Origin: Patiria pectinifera
Lineage: Eukaryota > Echinodermata > Asteroidea > Valvatida > Asterinidae
DNA length: 64,000 bases
Direction of reading: 5' to 3'
Assembly (NCBI GenBank): GCA_029964075.1
Contig: CM057142.1
Coordinates: 1,875,770 to 1,939,769 of the forward strand
Part shown: piece by piece, positions 11,232 through 22,100 of the stretch
Position numbering within the stretch: the first letter of the stretch is position 1
Layout of the letters: every line of letters starts with the position of its first letter
The notes under the pieces: model-generated
Told to the model about the DNA's origin: nothing
Databases searched by the model: none
Seen by the model: the letters and a program-made list of their open reading frames with translations, nothing else
Made by a program: the position numbers and the translations under genes

Positions 11232-14200
11232 GAGTAACCTTCAGTCCTTCACACATGTATGTAGGCATAAAACCCTCAGAGGTTAACCAGGAAAGTTTGT
11301 TACAGGCACACTAAGCAATGTATACATGTAGTTAACCGACCACTGAGTGCTCTCAGACAACAGGCGCATGGATATCATTTTTAAAAGTTGCTGTTATGGA
11401 ACTGTGATGGCCCTTTTGGACGGCCAAACATACCGTACATTGTAGCCCTTGTGAATCTTTGCATTGAAATAATGAACAAATAGGGGAAAAACTTATAGTA
11501 ACTACAGAACATCTATACTTTACATGATCTTTATCAAAACAGTAGGAAGTTTTCGTTTATATTGTTGGAGCAAATACGATGTTTGGGGTGGCGGGCTAAA
11601 TTGAGGATATATTCTTTATGTTGCACACTTCAGAATGTTCGGTTCTTAGATTTTTTTAATTTGATAATTTGAAGTGTAAAACTTGTATACAAAAACTGTG
11701 CATTTTTTGTGTTTACTTTTCAGTGTTTGTATTTTGTTTTTCTTCATAAATGTTATGATTGTTCAGGCTTCTCTGTGGAGTCCTATAAAAGTTTATTGCC
11801 TTGAAGAAAGAACTGAAAGGCATTGTACATTTATAAAAGACCTAGTTTTTAATTTTATATCTTCCAAATTATCAAAATGTGAAATATGTTTTACATAAGA
11901 TTATAACTTTCAGATGACATTATCATTAATAGGTATATCTTCATGCACGATGCTGGTTATAAATCCGTGTGCTCTTGAACTTGAATTGAGACAATAAATG
12001 TAATATTCATTCTAGTTATGCTCTTGTACCACAAACTGAAAATGAACTGTAAATTTTATTGCAAATTAAATATCTACACAAGGCAATCTGGATGAACTTG
12101 ATTGGTGTTGTCGGTGCTGTGTCGTTCTTTGTTGCAATCAGGCATGGAATTGTAGTAGTGGGGTCCTGTACTTTTGGAGAACCATGAACGTAGTGTTGAT
12201 TTCAGACCCAAATTTTTTAGCAATGAATGCAGTGTAACAAATTCACTTTCAGGGTCCCAAAACCACTAATCTCTATAAAAAAAAATTGAATAGCCCATTC
12301 CCTGTAAGTAGGGAAGTCATAGTCCGCCATAATACCACTCCCATTATGGAATTGTAAAAAAAATCCATTCTATGACACTTGACTGCAATCTTGACCTTTT
12401 AATTAAAAGTAGGCCTATTTATTTTTTAACTAGTAAAAATTAATTGTAGACGTTTTTTTTATATATTAAATTCTGAATAATGTAATTACTTTAATTCTTT
12501 TTAAAATTTTGTTAAAAAAGGTACGATGGGAGTAGTTTAACTGGTTCCGTACCATATTCAACTTGAGAGATTTGGAACCAGCGCCGTGGCTTCAAATGTG
12601 TGTACATGTGCAATGGTCCATGAGCTATCCGGATTTTTGAATATGGATATCAGTGACCAAAACTAATAAAATCCTGCATACTGAAGCAGTATACAGGCAT
12701 GCAACTGGGAAGTCACAAAAAAAGAGGAAATTAAAATTTTTCCAAGACTTTGTACAGTGTTTTTCTATTTTCAATGGCACACTTGAAATCAGCTGATCCG
12801 AGGAAAAGTTGCATGCCTGAGTATAGAAACTACTTAATTCTAAAAAAAATGTAATTTTGAGCTGTATCAAATATACAATCAACACAATTTATGCCCGTGT
12901 CATTGTAGTTCAAGAATAAGGCCTGTACAATTACAAGTTGCATCACCAGTATGTGCGAGATGCGTTTGCTTTACTTGTAACTATGATGTAAGATCTTCAA
13001 CAATACACACTTAAACTTTAAGTTAAAGCAAGGCAGCCAATCCAGCCATTTGCACTGAACGACCGACCGTAGTGAACCACAGCCATCTATGCTGGTGCGT
13101 GATCCCATTGCTGTGCTGCTCGCGTTCTTAAAGACAAGACACGCTCATTATGGTAACCCTATAGACCATTATCATGTTGCGGCCATCTTGATTTTTTCCC
13201 ATTCAAATCAACGTAACCAAAGCGAGGCTGAAATGCAAAATAGTCTGGTTCCTTATTGCACATAAAACATTATCATTCAGTACTGTTATTGGATACAGGG
13301 AACATGCCTGAAATGGTGGTAGTATGATAAAGGTCTATTGGTAGGAGCCTGCACTGCATGTGTACTACCCGAGTGCGACTCACGCGAGCCTGTCTAGTGT
13401 TAGATGACATTGACAGTAAGCTTTACATTTCACTGCTGTACCCAGAGGGAACTTGTGCAAGGGGCTCATAACTCTAGAAAAACAAAAAGTACACAAGCCA
13501 AGAATCAGACATTACGCATTCATACGTATAGCTTTACTATGCAAGTTTAGTTCCATCTTTATTTCCATGTTGTGTACAAATTCCATCAGTTCCTTGCAAT
13601 GCAAAAACACACATAACAAATGACTAAAGCCTGAATGAAACATGACAACCACAAACTGAAACAAGTGAACAGCAACCGCCAACAAAAACTCAATGCATAC
13701 AACAAAAAGACTCACAAGTCAACTTCCATGTCCATTTAAGGGTTCAAACTTTCAGAAATGTTAGGAACATTCCACTGGAAATGCTGCCTGTTCCAACTGA
13801 GAACACACCCACATCAGGTTTTTGTTATTATACAACTGAGGACCCTTACAATTTCTTTCCTGAACTGTCCCATAAGGTTTGTACATGAAAACATTCTGAG
13901 GACTTGGCTCAGGTCCTCGGGTTTATTGTTATCGCAGGAAACCCATTGTTCAAGTCCTCAGATGTACTGGATACCCAGATCCTGATTGTTTCAATTCACT
14001 GGGACCATTAGCCCAATCCCGTCTTTGCAAAATGGGAGCAGCCAAGGAAATGGATACATTCCAGCAACACAGCTTATTTCTATTGGAAACAAGCCATATT
14101 CTAGATACCGATTTCCACAAGAAACAGAAACATTTCAAGATAGGAGATACAACTTTTTTTTTTAAGAAGTGCACCGGCCTTAATGTCAACTAACTCCAAG

Positions 14201-14529
14201 GACAGAATCTGTTTGACTCGAATTTGACCAACATTGCTACGGATGTTTAGCTATGGGCTACAGTATGGGCTCCATGCACGAACAAGAGAGGGCGCTTTTT
14301 GACCACTATTAGGGACCTCTACTGGTGGGGCATACCGTGTGTACATACTGGTTGGCGTGAGTATTGCACAAATCATGTACAACCATTTCTATTCTGAATG
14401 TATACACCAACTGACTTTGCGTGAGCATCAGGCGTTGACAGCAATGCGTTTGAATGTCTCTCCCAGTGGTCTCCCCCAACTCTCCCTTCCTTACCGTTGA
14501 GGGGGTACTTGTGCACGGAGCCCATACTG

Positions 14530-14640
14530 ATTCACGCTCTGACTGACTGACTGACTGACTGACTCCCAAATGTGAGCCGGGCAGTGCTATCATATAGGAT
14601 TACCACTTGAACACTCTGGGACCAGCTTTACTAAGCTTGC
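14530..14640. repeat. Dispersed repeat family B, copy 1
   Basis: A (CTGA)n run is followed by TGTGAGCCGGGCAGTGCTATCATA and, further on, CTCTGGGACCAGCTTTACTAAGCTTG. The same sequence order recurs at about 47890-48080, 48110-48290 and 52235-52455, so this is an interspersed family whose copies differ by internal indels. Confidence 0.65.
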
Positions 14641-15239
14641 TTCGTCTTGTTTTTGCTAAACACATGGTGTAATGGTCATTATGTCTTAACTCAGCCTGTT
14701 ATTACATGTAGCATCACAAGAACAATGCAAACAGGTTTTTTCAAACCTCAAAATAAAGACTGTGTTTCATTTGACTTGTCTTTTTTCATTTCAAATTGAT
14801 TATATAAGTTGGATTCACAAACACATTACACTTGTGAGCTTGGTGTCAGTCAAGTTACATTACACGTCCTCCATTATTGTAAAAACAATTACAAATAAAG
14901 AGCAATGCATGCTTCTGGGAACATTTCAATAAAATCTACATTTCAGCTAAAAAATAAGTTACTACATAATATTTATTTATAAAAAAGATGCTATGCCTAA
15001 ACATGAATAAAAAATAAGGCAGAGGTTTCACCAAAAAGCATGAAATTTCCTTGTTTTTTCCTTTTTTTTTTACAAAAAAAACTAAAAATGATGGCAGGCT
15101 CTGCATTCATGTAAAACATGAGAATATAATTGATTCTAATCATGAATAAATACAATGTTTATACATGTACACCTGGAGCTTCAAAACAGAAAATATAAAC
15201 AAAAAAAACCAAATCCCAATGAAACGTTTTTCATCTTCT

Positions 15240-15484
15240 GTTAACCAGTTCCCGTCGGATGACGTGTATACATGCAAAAGTTTTGCGGTATTCGGAACGG
15301 ATGACGGATATACACACGCAACAAGCAAGGCCGGAAATATTTGTCAGCGACCCGTTCGCAGCGAGCGAGGCTGGAATTATCAGGGTGATGATGTCCTGAA
15401 CCCGTCTGGCATCGAGGTTCGTGAGAAACACTCCCGCGCCTGGGTCCGTTCACTGACAAAATAATCCCGGCGCGAACTGGTTGA
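15240..15484. mobile_element. GC-rich small element with about 12-bp inverted ends
   Basis: A GC-rich patch in AT-rich surroundings, starting GTTAACCAGTTC and ending GAACTGGTTGAAC (near-inverse). Frames stay open on both strands, which high GC explains; no family resemblance was seen. The motif GGATGACG-TATACA occurs twice inside (about 15256 and 15299). Probably a MITE-like element. Confidence 0.5.
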
Positions 15485-16317
15485 ACAAGCCCTCCCCCCC
15501 CCAAAAAAAAATATCCCTGTGTACATTTACTTGAATTGAAAATATTAATAAATATTTTTCACAAAATATTTGGTTAAAAAAAATGTATTACACATGCAGT
15601 CAACTTCCCCCAGACTATCAATCAAGGAGATAATTTGCAAACCCACCATTCACAATATTTCATCAGAACTCTCCAAACTTTAACCTTTCTAAGGGTAAAT
15701 TCCATTCATTCATCAATTACATATGCACTTTTTATCAATTTACAATGGAGAAAATTATATACAAATAAATGCACATTATGCCAAAAAAAATACAATCACT
15801 GCAGGGCAGATTCATACGAGGCATTTTGTACCAAAAAAGGTTAACAATAAGGTGTGTACAACATCATAAACACTGCCAATTTGTGTCATTTTATGATAAG
15901 AACACAGACCTAAAAAATTCAATCGAACAGAAGTATCTACAATGTGACTTTTGGATAAAACTTTGCTATCCAATTGCCTTTTGTATGGAAATCTCTTCAG
16001 CTTTTCTAGATCAATTGCACATTTTTTAAAGCGTGAAGAAAATTCCGGGTTTAATATGGAGAATTAGTTTTTACAACTAAAATCAAATACTGTTTATTTT
16101 TTCTTCCTCACAGAACTTCACAAAGTGCATGATATCTTCTCAATAAACTGATCGATAAGTAACATAGGCTTTTTCCCAGCATGTGCGAGACATATTCAAG
16201 ACAAGGTGCATACAATGTAGGACTAACTCATGTTACTCCAATATCAAGACGTGGCAGTGATAGATACAATATAACACACTGAAGTCAGACAAGCTTCGGC
16301 AGAATTCACAAAACTTG

Positions 16318-16588
16318 GGGGTCCACTCATAAGTCTGACGCCTCATAAGTCCGACAAAATCGCATCCCCTAACCAAATAAAGGCCTATAAGTCCGACACC
16401 TCATAGGTCCGACGCCTCATAAGTCCCACACCTCATAGGTCCCACGCCTCATAGCTCCGATGCCTCATAGCTCCGACATCTCGAAGGTCTGACAATTTAA
16501 ACGCCTCGTTTTTCCGACGTCGGACTTATGAGGCGGCGGATTTATGAGGCATCGGACCTATGAGGCGTCGGTCTTATGATAGGGCCCC
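16318..16588. repeat. Palindromic tandem repeat (fold-back) element
   Basis: The left three-quarters consists of about 15-17-bp units of the form CCTCATAAGTCCGACG. The right part (from about 16510) carries the same units inverted (CGTCGGACTTATGAGG), so the element folds on itself. The edges are also inverse: GGGGTCC-TCATAAG at left and CTTATGATAGGGCCCC at right. Confidence 0.75.
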
Positions 16589-18228
16589 AAAACTTGTACT
16601 CGGTCATTTTATTCTTTAAGGACTTTTTGACCTTACAATGCATCAAAGCTGCCATGGCAGGTGTAAATATTTTAAGATACTCAGCCTACCGTTACATGCA
16701 TACTACATTATAGCAGGTTATGTAAGCTTTGCCACATCACACTACGAGGCTGCGTACAATGCATCACATAGCATATTCTTAAGTTGGTTTCATGTTTGGA
16801 TGACAACTTTACAAGCTGCTCTGAGTGTGCAACGGCAACATGATCTCTGAGCTGAATGATGTAATTTTGGCCAAGCATTTGTTTAACAAAGATCCATTTT
16901 GTGAATGTTATATATCATTCTATGCTGATTGGACTGGCAGGCATTTTCTACTCACCCTGTGAATTCAGGGATGATCGCTCTGAAAACTGTGGTTTCAAGC
17001 GCCTTGCAAGTACACGAAGCTGCTATAGGTGGTGACTTACATGTACGACTAATGTTACAGTTTGCATTTTGCTCATTCCAATGTCACAATTCTAGAACAG
17101 TGTAAGTCTGCGAACACTACTGGCTTACAATGCTGCTCATCTGATACTTAAATAGTACACAGGTTATAAAAATCAGTTACATGATTCTGAACTCGGCAAT
17201 AATGTTCTCAATAATAATAACTCCAACAACAAAAATTGGACAAAGAGGATACATTTTTTACTTCATAAATTTTATCTTGAAATTGACTTTCATTTTCTTG
17301 ACTTTGCCAAATAACAAAAATAAATCCTTTTTTTTTCACAAACATTTTTGAGGTAACGCTTTGCAGCAATTTCTGTTATCAAACTTTTTCACAAGGTCAC
17401 GGTTTTTCTACCAAGCTGGGCTGCAGATCCTTGGACTTGAAACAAGATCAAATGGTTTAAGATGTCTTTGTTTTCTTGTTGTCCTTTATAATGTACCACT
17501 TTACCAGTACTATAAAGATTACCAATGCATACTGATTAAAAGCAAGACTTTTGAAGTCAAATACAGTATTGTGTGAAAACTACCTTTTATCAATTCATCT
17601 TTATCATTTGAAACCTTCACACAAGAATAAGTGGTGATTGGTAGCAGACAGTCTTGAAACAAAACAAAAATGAATCTGAGTTTGAGGCTTTGCATGAACA
17701 AAAGTACAATTAGGCAAATGTGTTTAGATACACAATGTACATGTATCTCTTAAACAGAGAGACGATTCCGAGTAGAAAAGATGTAATAACTTGATGTTTC
17801 AATCAGTATGCTCTGGTGGTCAACAGGAGAAAGTACATAATGCAAATGGACACAGCACATGTTCCACACCATACTAAGGCAACATCGACATATCAGTACA
17901 GCAGCAGTTATGATGCCTGGTTGAGTATAGACATGTAGGATGGGCCACACTAGCAGTGATAGATGCATGTTAATGCGTAAAGTCGCTGTAAATGTGGGAT
18001 GATGGTAAATGGTCAAACTCATGAAATATCCAGCAGTTGATGGGAGAGTCTGTCTCACGTCAAGCAGCAAGCTATAAACATAAACAGTACCGGTATCATC
18101 CCTTCATGTGTTAGACTTGATGGGAGTTGATGATGAACCACAAAGGAAACTGACTAGGTGCATCTTTTGGCTTCTGACTAGCGCCCCTTGAACAAAGACA
18201 TTGACAACATGGGGAACCACCAACATAT

Positions 18229-18316
18229 GGCTGGATAGCTCAGTTGGTAGAGCACCGGGACGGCAATCCAGAGGTCGCAGGATCAAACCCCGCTTGTCAA
18301 TTTCTTTGTCCAACTT
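18229..18316 (+). repeat. tRNA-derived SINE head
   Basis: Starts GGCTGGATAGCTCAGTTGG, containing a good polymerase III A box (TAGCTCAGTTGG). A degenerate B box (GGATCAAACCC) lies about 40 bases on, followed by TGTCAATTTCTTTGTCCAAC. The acceptor stem does not pair well, so this is not a functional tRNA. No target duplication was identified. Confidence 0.65.
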
Positions 18317-18559
18317 AAAAAACTGAAAAGGTGTCTTTCTCAAAGGGATTAAGATGCCAAGTTGTTAGTCGTGTTTTGTCTGTTGGCACCACCGATATGC
18401 ACTAGTGCAGCACTATGTAATTATCATTTGTTGGGTTGAAAACGATCTACTAGGTAAGAGGAGTCAACTTATTCGCATGTTTAGTCTATGGCGTACTATG
18501 CAGCGTGAGGTTACACCACAATGCCAAACAAACAAAACCCGGCCACTGACCAACTTGGA

Positions 18560-18835
18560 GCAAGTTCACGCTAGGACCATTGGTTGACAAGTGGTTGATT
18601 TGTGATGTACATGTAACTTACGCCTGCGCACTAATAGCAACGCGCAAATGTCTCTGTCAAACAGTGGTCAAAACGTCTTTTTTGTTGCTTTATAATGTGC
18701 ACAGCTACTGGTAACCAACGATGGAACTCTGCCCCATGCTTTGGTTCCAAATAGTCGACTAGAGTAGTCAAACCACCTTTCGTTCGAGTCGAGCTAGTCA
18801 AACTATGGTTCACTTCAGTTCACACCCGAACTTGC
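18560..18835. repeat. Dispersed fold-back repeat family C, copy 1
   Basis: Shares many blocks, in inverted order, with about 22210-22570: GGTTACCA-type, AATAGTC-ACTAGAGTAGT, GGGTGTGAAC and GCGCAGGCGTAA blocks. It is non-coding and lies just downstream of the Pellino stop codon. Confidence 0.55.
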
Positions 18836-18941
18836 TGTTGAATTTAAGTCTATTGACCCGTGACCGACTTGTACACAATTACAACTTTGGTTGGCATTGT
18901 AATGAATAAATAGTTTCATTGTGGAGGGATGGTTTCTTCTG

Positions 18942-18947
18942 TTTATT
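18942..18947 (-). promoter_or_regulatory. Candidate Pellino polyadenylation signal
   Basis: AATAAA on the minus strand, about 53 bases past the Pellino stop codon, the first such hexamer downstream. Very short 3' UTRs are possible, but other AATAAA sites lie further on in this AT-rich sequence, so use of this one is unproven. Confidence 0.35.
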
Positions 18948-18999
18948 TTTTAATCACCCTGATTGTCATGTCTGGATTTGATCATCCTCCTGTAAGAGT

Positions 19000-19126
19000 T
19001 TAGTCGATAGCTTCTTGGAAGATGAGCTTGATGTAACCGGTATCCCCGCAGAGAGGCATTGCACAGAATGGACAGGCAGCTTGGAATGCATGGGTACCGT
19101 GCGGGAGGGGTACCTGCGACCAGTAT
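19000..19126 (-). CDS. peli: Pellino last coding exon (11)
   Basis: 127 bases to a TAA stop, acceptor GCCCACAG. It encodes YWSQVPLPHGTHAFQAACPFCAMPLCGDTGYIKLIFQEAID, closing the RING-like domain with Cys429 and Cys432. The C-terminal GYI-LIFQ is conserved in the family. Confidence 0.97.
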
Positions 19127-22100
19127 CTGTGGGCGGACAGAGAGAGATAAAATGGCATTAAGATTGAGATTAAGATTAAATCAGGTAAAAGTTACAACTA
19201 ACTGGATTCACATTGGACCACAACTCTGGAAGGGTTATTTAATCTGAGGAAAGTCAAGCCTGGATTTAGCATTGCACTTTGAGGTGAATAAAACTAGATA
19301 ATAAGTTGTTTTGGATTTTGGAGATTAAGACCAGAATGACATAAGATTATGACTGATATTATGATTACACATTGATTCAATGTCACTTGTTGAGATTAGT
19401 TCACGTTAACAACAATTCTCAAGTCAATGTATGACTGTCGTACAGACTCCACAGAGAACACCACTTGTATAACTGTATAACCGTTCTCCAAAACTGAATT
19501 TAAAAACTAGAAATTGTGGCTGTGAACAACCACAGAGCTGTTCCCAATATTGATTATCTGTTGGACCCATAGACATATAAGTAGAGATCTATGTCTGTTT
19601 GCAACAGAAGACAGGGCTTTCCGCATTATGATTTGTTTTTATCAACGTCCCTGACTATCACTATGCATGAACATAAAATCTGTCAAAGTTAGCCGGAAAT
19701 CGGCTAAAACGGTCACTGTGGACAGGATTTGACCTCAGCAACATGTGCGCTGCGCGCGGGCTTACTGACATACGATAATATACATGTACAACGTACAATG
19801 TACGTGTATGTACATGTCCATTGTGGACGTCTTGTGCATGTTTTAATGCAGAGGTATTGTCAACCTGAAGTTTTAAGCGTGCGCGGGGCATGTCCGAGTT
19901 TGCTTATTGCCTCAAAGCTTTGAAATGTTTTAGACCTACCCTTAAATAGACAATTAAAGTAAAAACTAATATAAAAACTGCCATGGTTGATTTTTCAGGA
20001 ATTTTCTAAGGATAAAGGGTCTTTTCATTATAACTTCCGGTCTGATGACGTCATACACCTTAAACTTCGCACACGTGTTAAGTGGGTCAAGGTCATCATA
20101 TATACCGATTATTAGGCAATTCTGACAAACTTCGCCACAGACATCTATTCAAAATACATTTTTGAAAATTTCAACCTGTCGCTAGAGGGCGCTCGAAGAT
20201 TGCATGACGTCATCGGTAGATGATTTAAAGAATACTATTAGCCAAGAGACTAACCCCGTTAAAAGCAAGTTCATATCTATTACCACTTTTAAATAATAAG
20301 CCACTTCCGGTTTTGGCCTTTTTCGACCGGAAGCAAGGGTCACGTGATTGCACGCACACTGAATGAAATAAAGGTCTCAACCTACTCTACCACTTGCCGG
20401 CAACAGAATGCTGCGGACGCGTACGGTTGATTTCTTATGCATTTTTTAATATTAAAAGTGTTACTATTCAATTGCCTATAAATAAACACCGGACGACGTC
20501 ATCATGACGTCATCATTACACAATGTTGTTTGAATTAGGGTCTTTGCTTGGACAAAGATTGGTGTAAATGAATTACTGGCAAAGAGTTGAAAATGCCCTC
20601 TGAAAATCGAGATTTAAAAAAAAAATCTGTGTACAAAGTCTATGGGAAAAATTAAATATTCAAAATTCTATAATAAATCACGTGATGACGTCAGCATGAC
20701 GAAAAGTTTCGGCATATATCCTCAGATGATTGTTAATGACTATGCCAAGTTTGAAGTTGATCGGATTTAAAATAATTGCCAAAGTGGCTTGTAGAATAAA
20801 TACGTGTACAAAACCTATGGGAAAAGTTCAATGTATGACTGTCGTACAGACTCCACAGAGAACACCACTTGTATAACTGTATAACCGTTCTCCAAAACTG
20901 AATTTAAAAAAAATGTCAACAGTTAAACTCTATAGTCTATGAAATGCCAGGAAAATAGGGGAAATTATACTTACTTGACTGTTTTTTCAGAACACACGTG
21001 ACCACAGGGAACATATGCATGGGTTGGGTTGCCTGAGTCGACATAGAAACTTGGCTCATTGCCCATGATGAGAGGTTCGTAGGAACCGGCCTGTCAGAGA
21101 AAGAAAGAAATGTGGTATAGGAAATGCTGGTGAGAAACGTTATTGAAGGGATAGAAATGTTTGCTGCCCTCTTTAGTTCAATGCATGGATATTTGTCAAT
21201 AGAGGGCAGCAAACATGCTGACTACAGAGCAAACCTAAGCCATTTCTGGTCTTGTAAATACTTGTAAATTTAGAATCACAATTGCAAAAATTCCCAATTG
21301 CAAAACTCGCCATTCATTTTTTTTTTTTATAAATACAAAATATAAACCAAAACGAGCAGAATAATATCCGCGTTTTACTAACTAAAGTGGCCAAAATCTT
21401 CAAAAATCGGACAGTTCTGCAATATTTTGGAATGTTAATGAGGGTAAATCCCTGTCAACATTAATTAACATACATGTAAGGGCCTGATGAGGTTGGTCTA
21501 ACTCTGTTTATGTACATCTACAAAGAATGTGACAGAGTGAACTGTTGGATTTTGGTGGATCAAAGAAGCTACCTTGCTAAAAATCCACCACCGTACAAGA
21601 TCCCAAGACAAATACTTCAATGTTCAATCGCCGTGTAAAGTGATAGTGGCTGGGCTGTACCCTTGTTCACTCCTGCAAAATCCATCCAAGACTTCTGTGA
21701 TTTGGAAGGATCTAGAAGCATTTAGGAACAAGTTCATTCAGGGGCTATTGGTCGACTTGTGGATAATTCGTGATGCAACTTATGATTCCACACTGACAGC
21801 AACATGCGAACGTCTTTAACGTGCTCCCTGGCTTTTTATCGAGATTCATCTAAAAAAGTACATTTGTTTTTTCAATTGCTATTTTCCTAAAAATCTTAAA
21901 AGTTATTCACTTTTGAATGAGCTATCGAATTAAAAAACTCACCAACGTTGAATTGTTGAATTATTTCTTCACAAAAATCATTTGATTGGCTGCCAGACAA
22001 TAATTCTGCTGTCGCAGGGCTGGTTCGCTTGTGCGCAAAATGAAAGCCCTTTTTCCAGAGAGCTGAAGACGCCCAAAATCAGAATAAAGTAGGTTTTGTT

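Larger units (their letters stand above)
11232..18228. other. AT-rich region downstream of Pellino, no confident gene
   Basis: No exon with coding and splice support was found on either strand. Part of it could be a long Pellino 3' UTR read leftward, but I cannot tell. It holds a member of the CTGACTGACT-associated dispersed repeat (about 14530-14640), a GC-rich small element (15240-15484), and a palindromic tandem element (16318-16588). Confidence 0.5.
19127..20974 (-). other. Pellino intron 10 with an 83-bp perfect direct repeat
   Basis: Bases 19424-19506 and 20828-20910 are identical over 83 bp. The 1.3 kb between them contains several TGACGTCAT motifs and no coding frame. No LTR-type ends (TG...CA) were seen. 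Confidence 0.7.

Noticed and set aside
10570-11286. Long open frames of 187-232 codons on both strands
   Set aside because: They run through 500 Ns; the real sequence on either side supports no coding exon.
15165-15504. Overlapping 66-99-codon frames on both strands in a GC-rich patch
   Set aside because: Openness on both strands fits base composition, and the patch has inverted ends like a small element.
18229-18300. tRNA gene
   Set aside because: Good A box but poor B box and no proper acceptor stem; called a SINE head instead.
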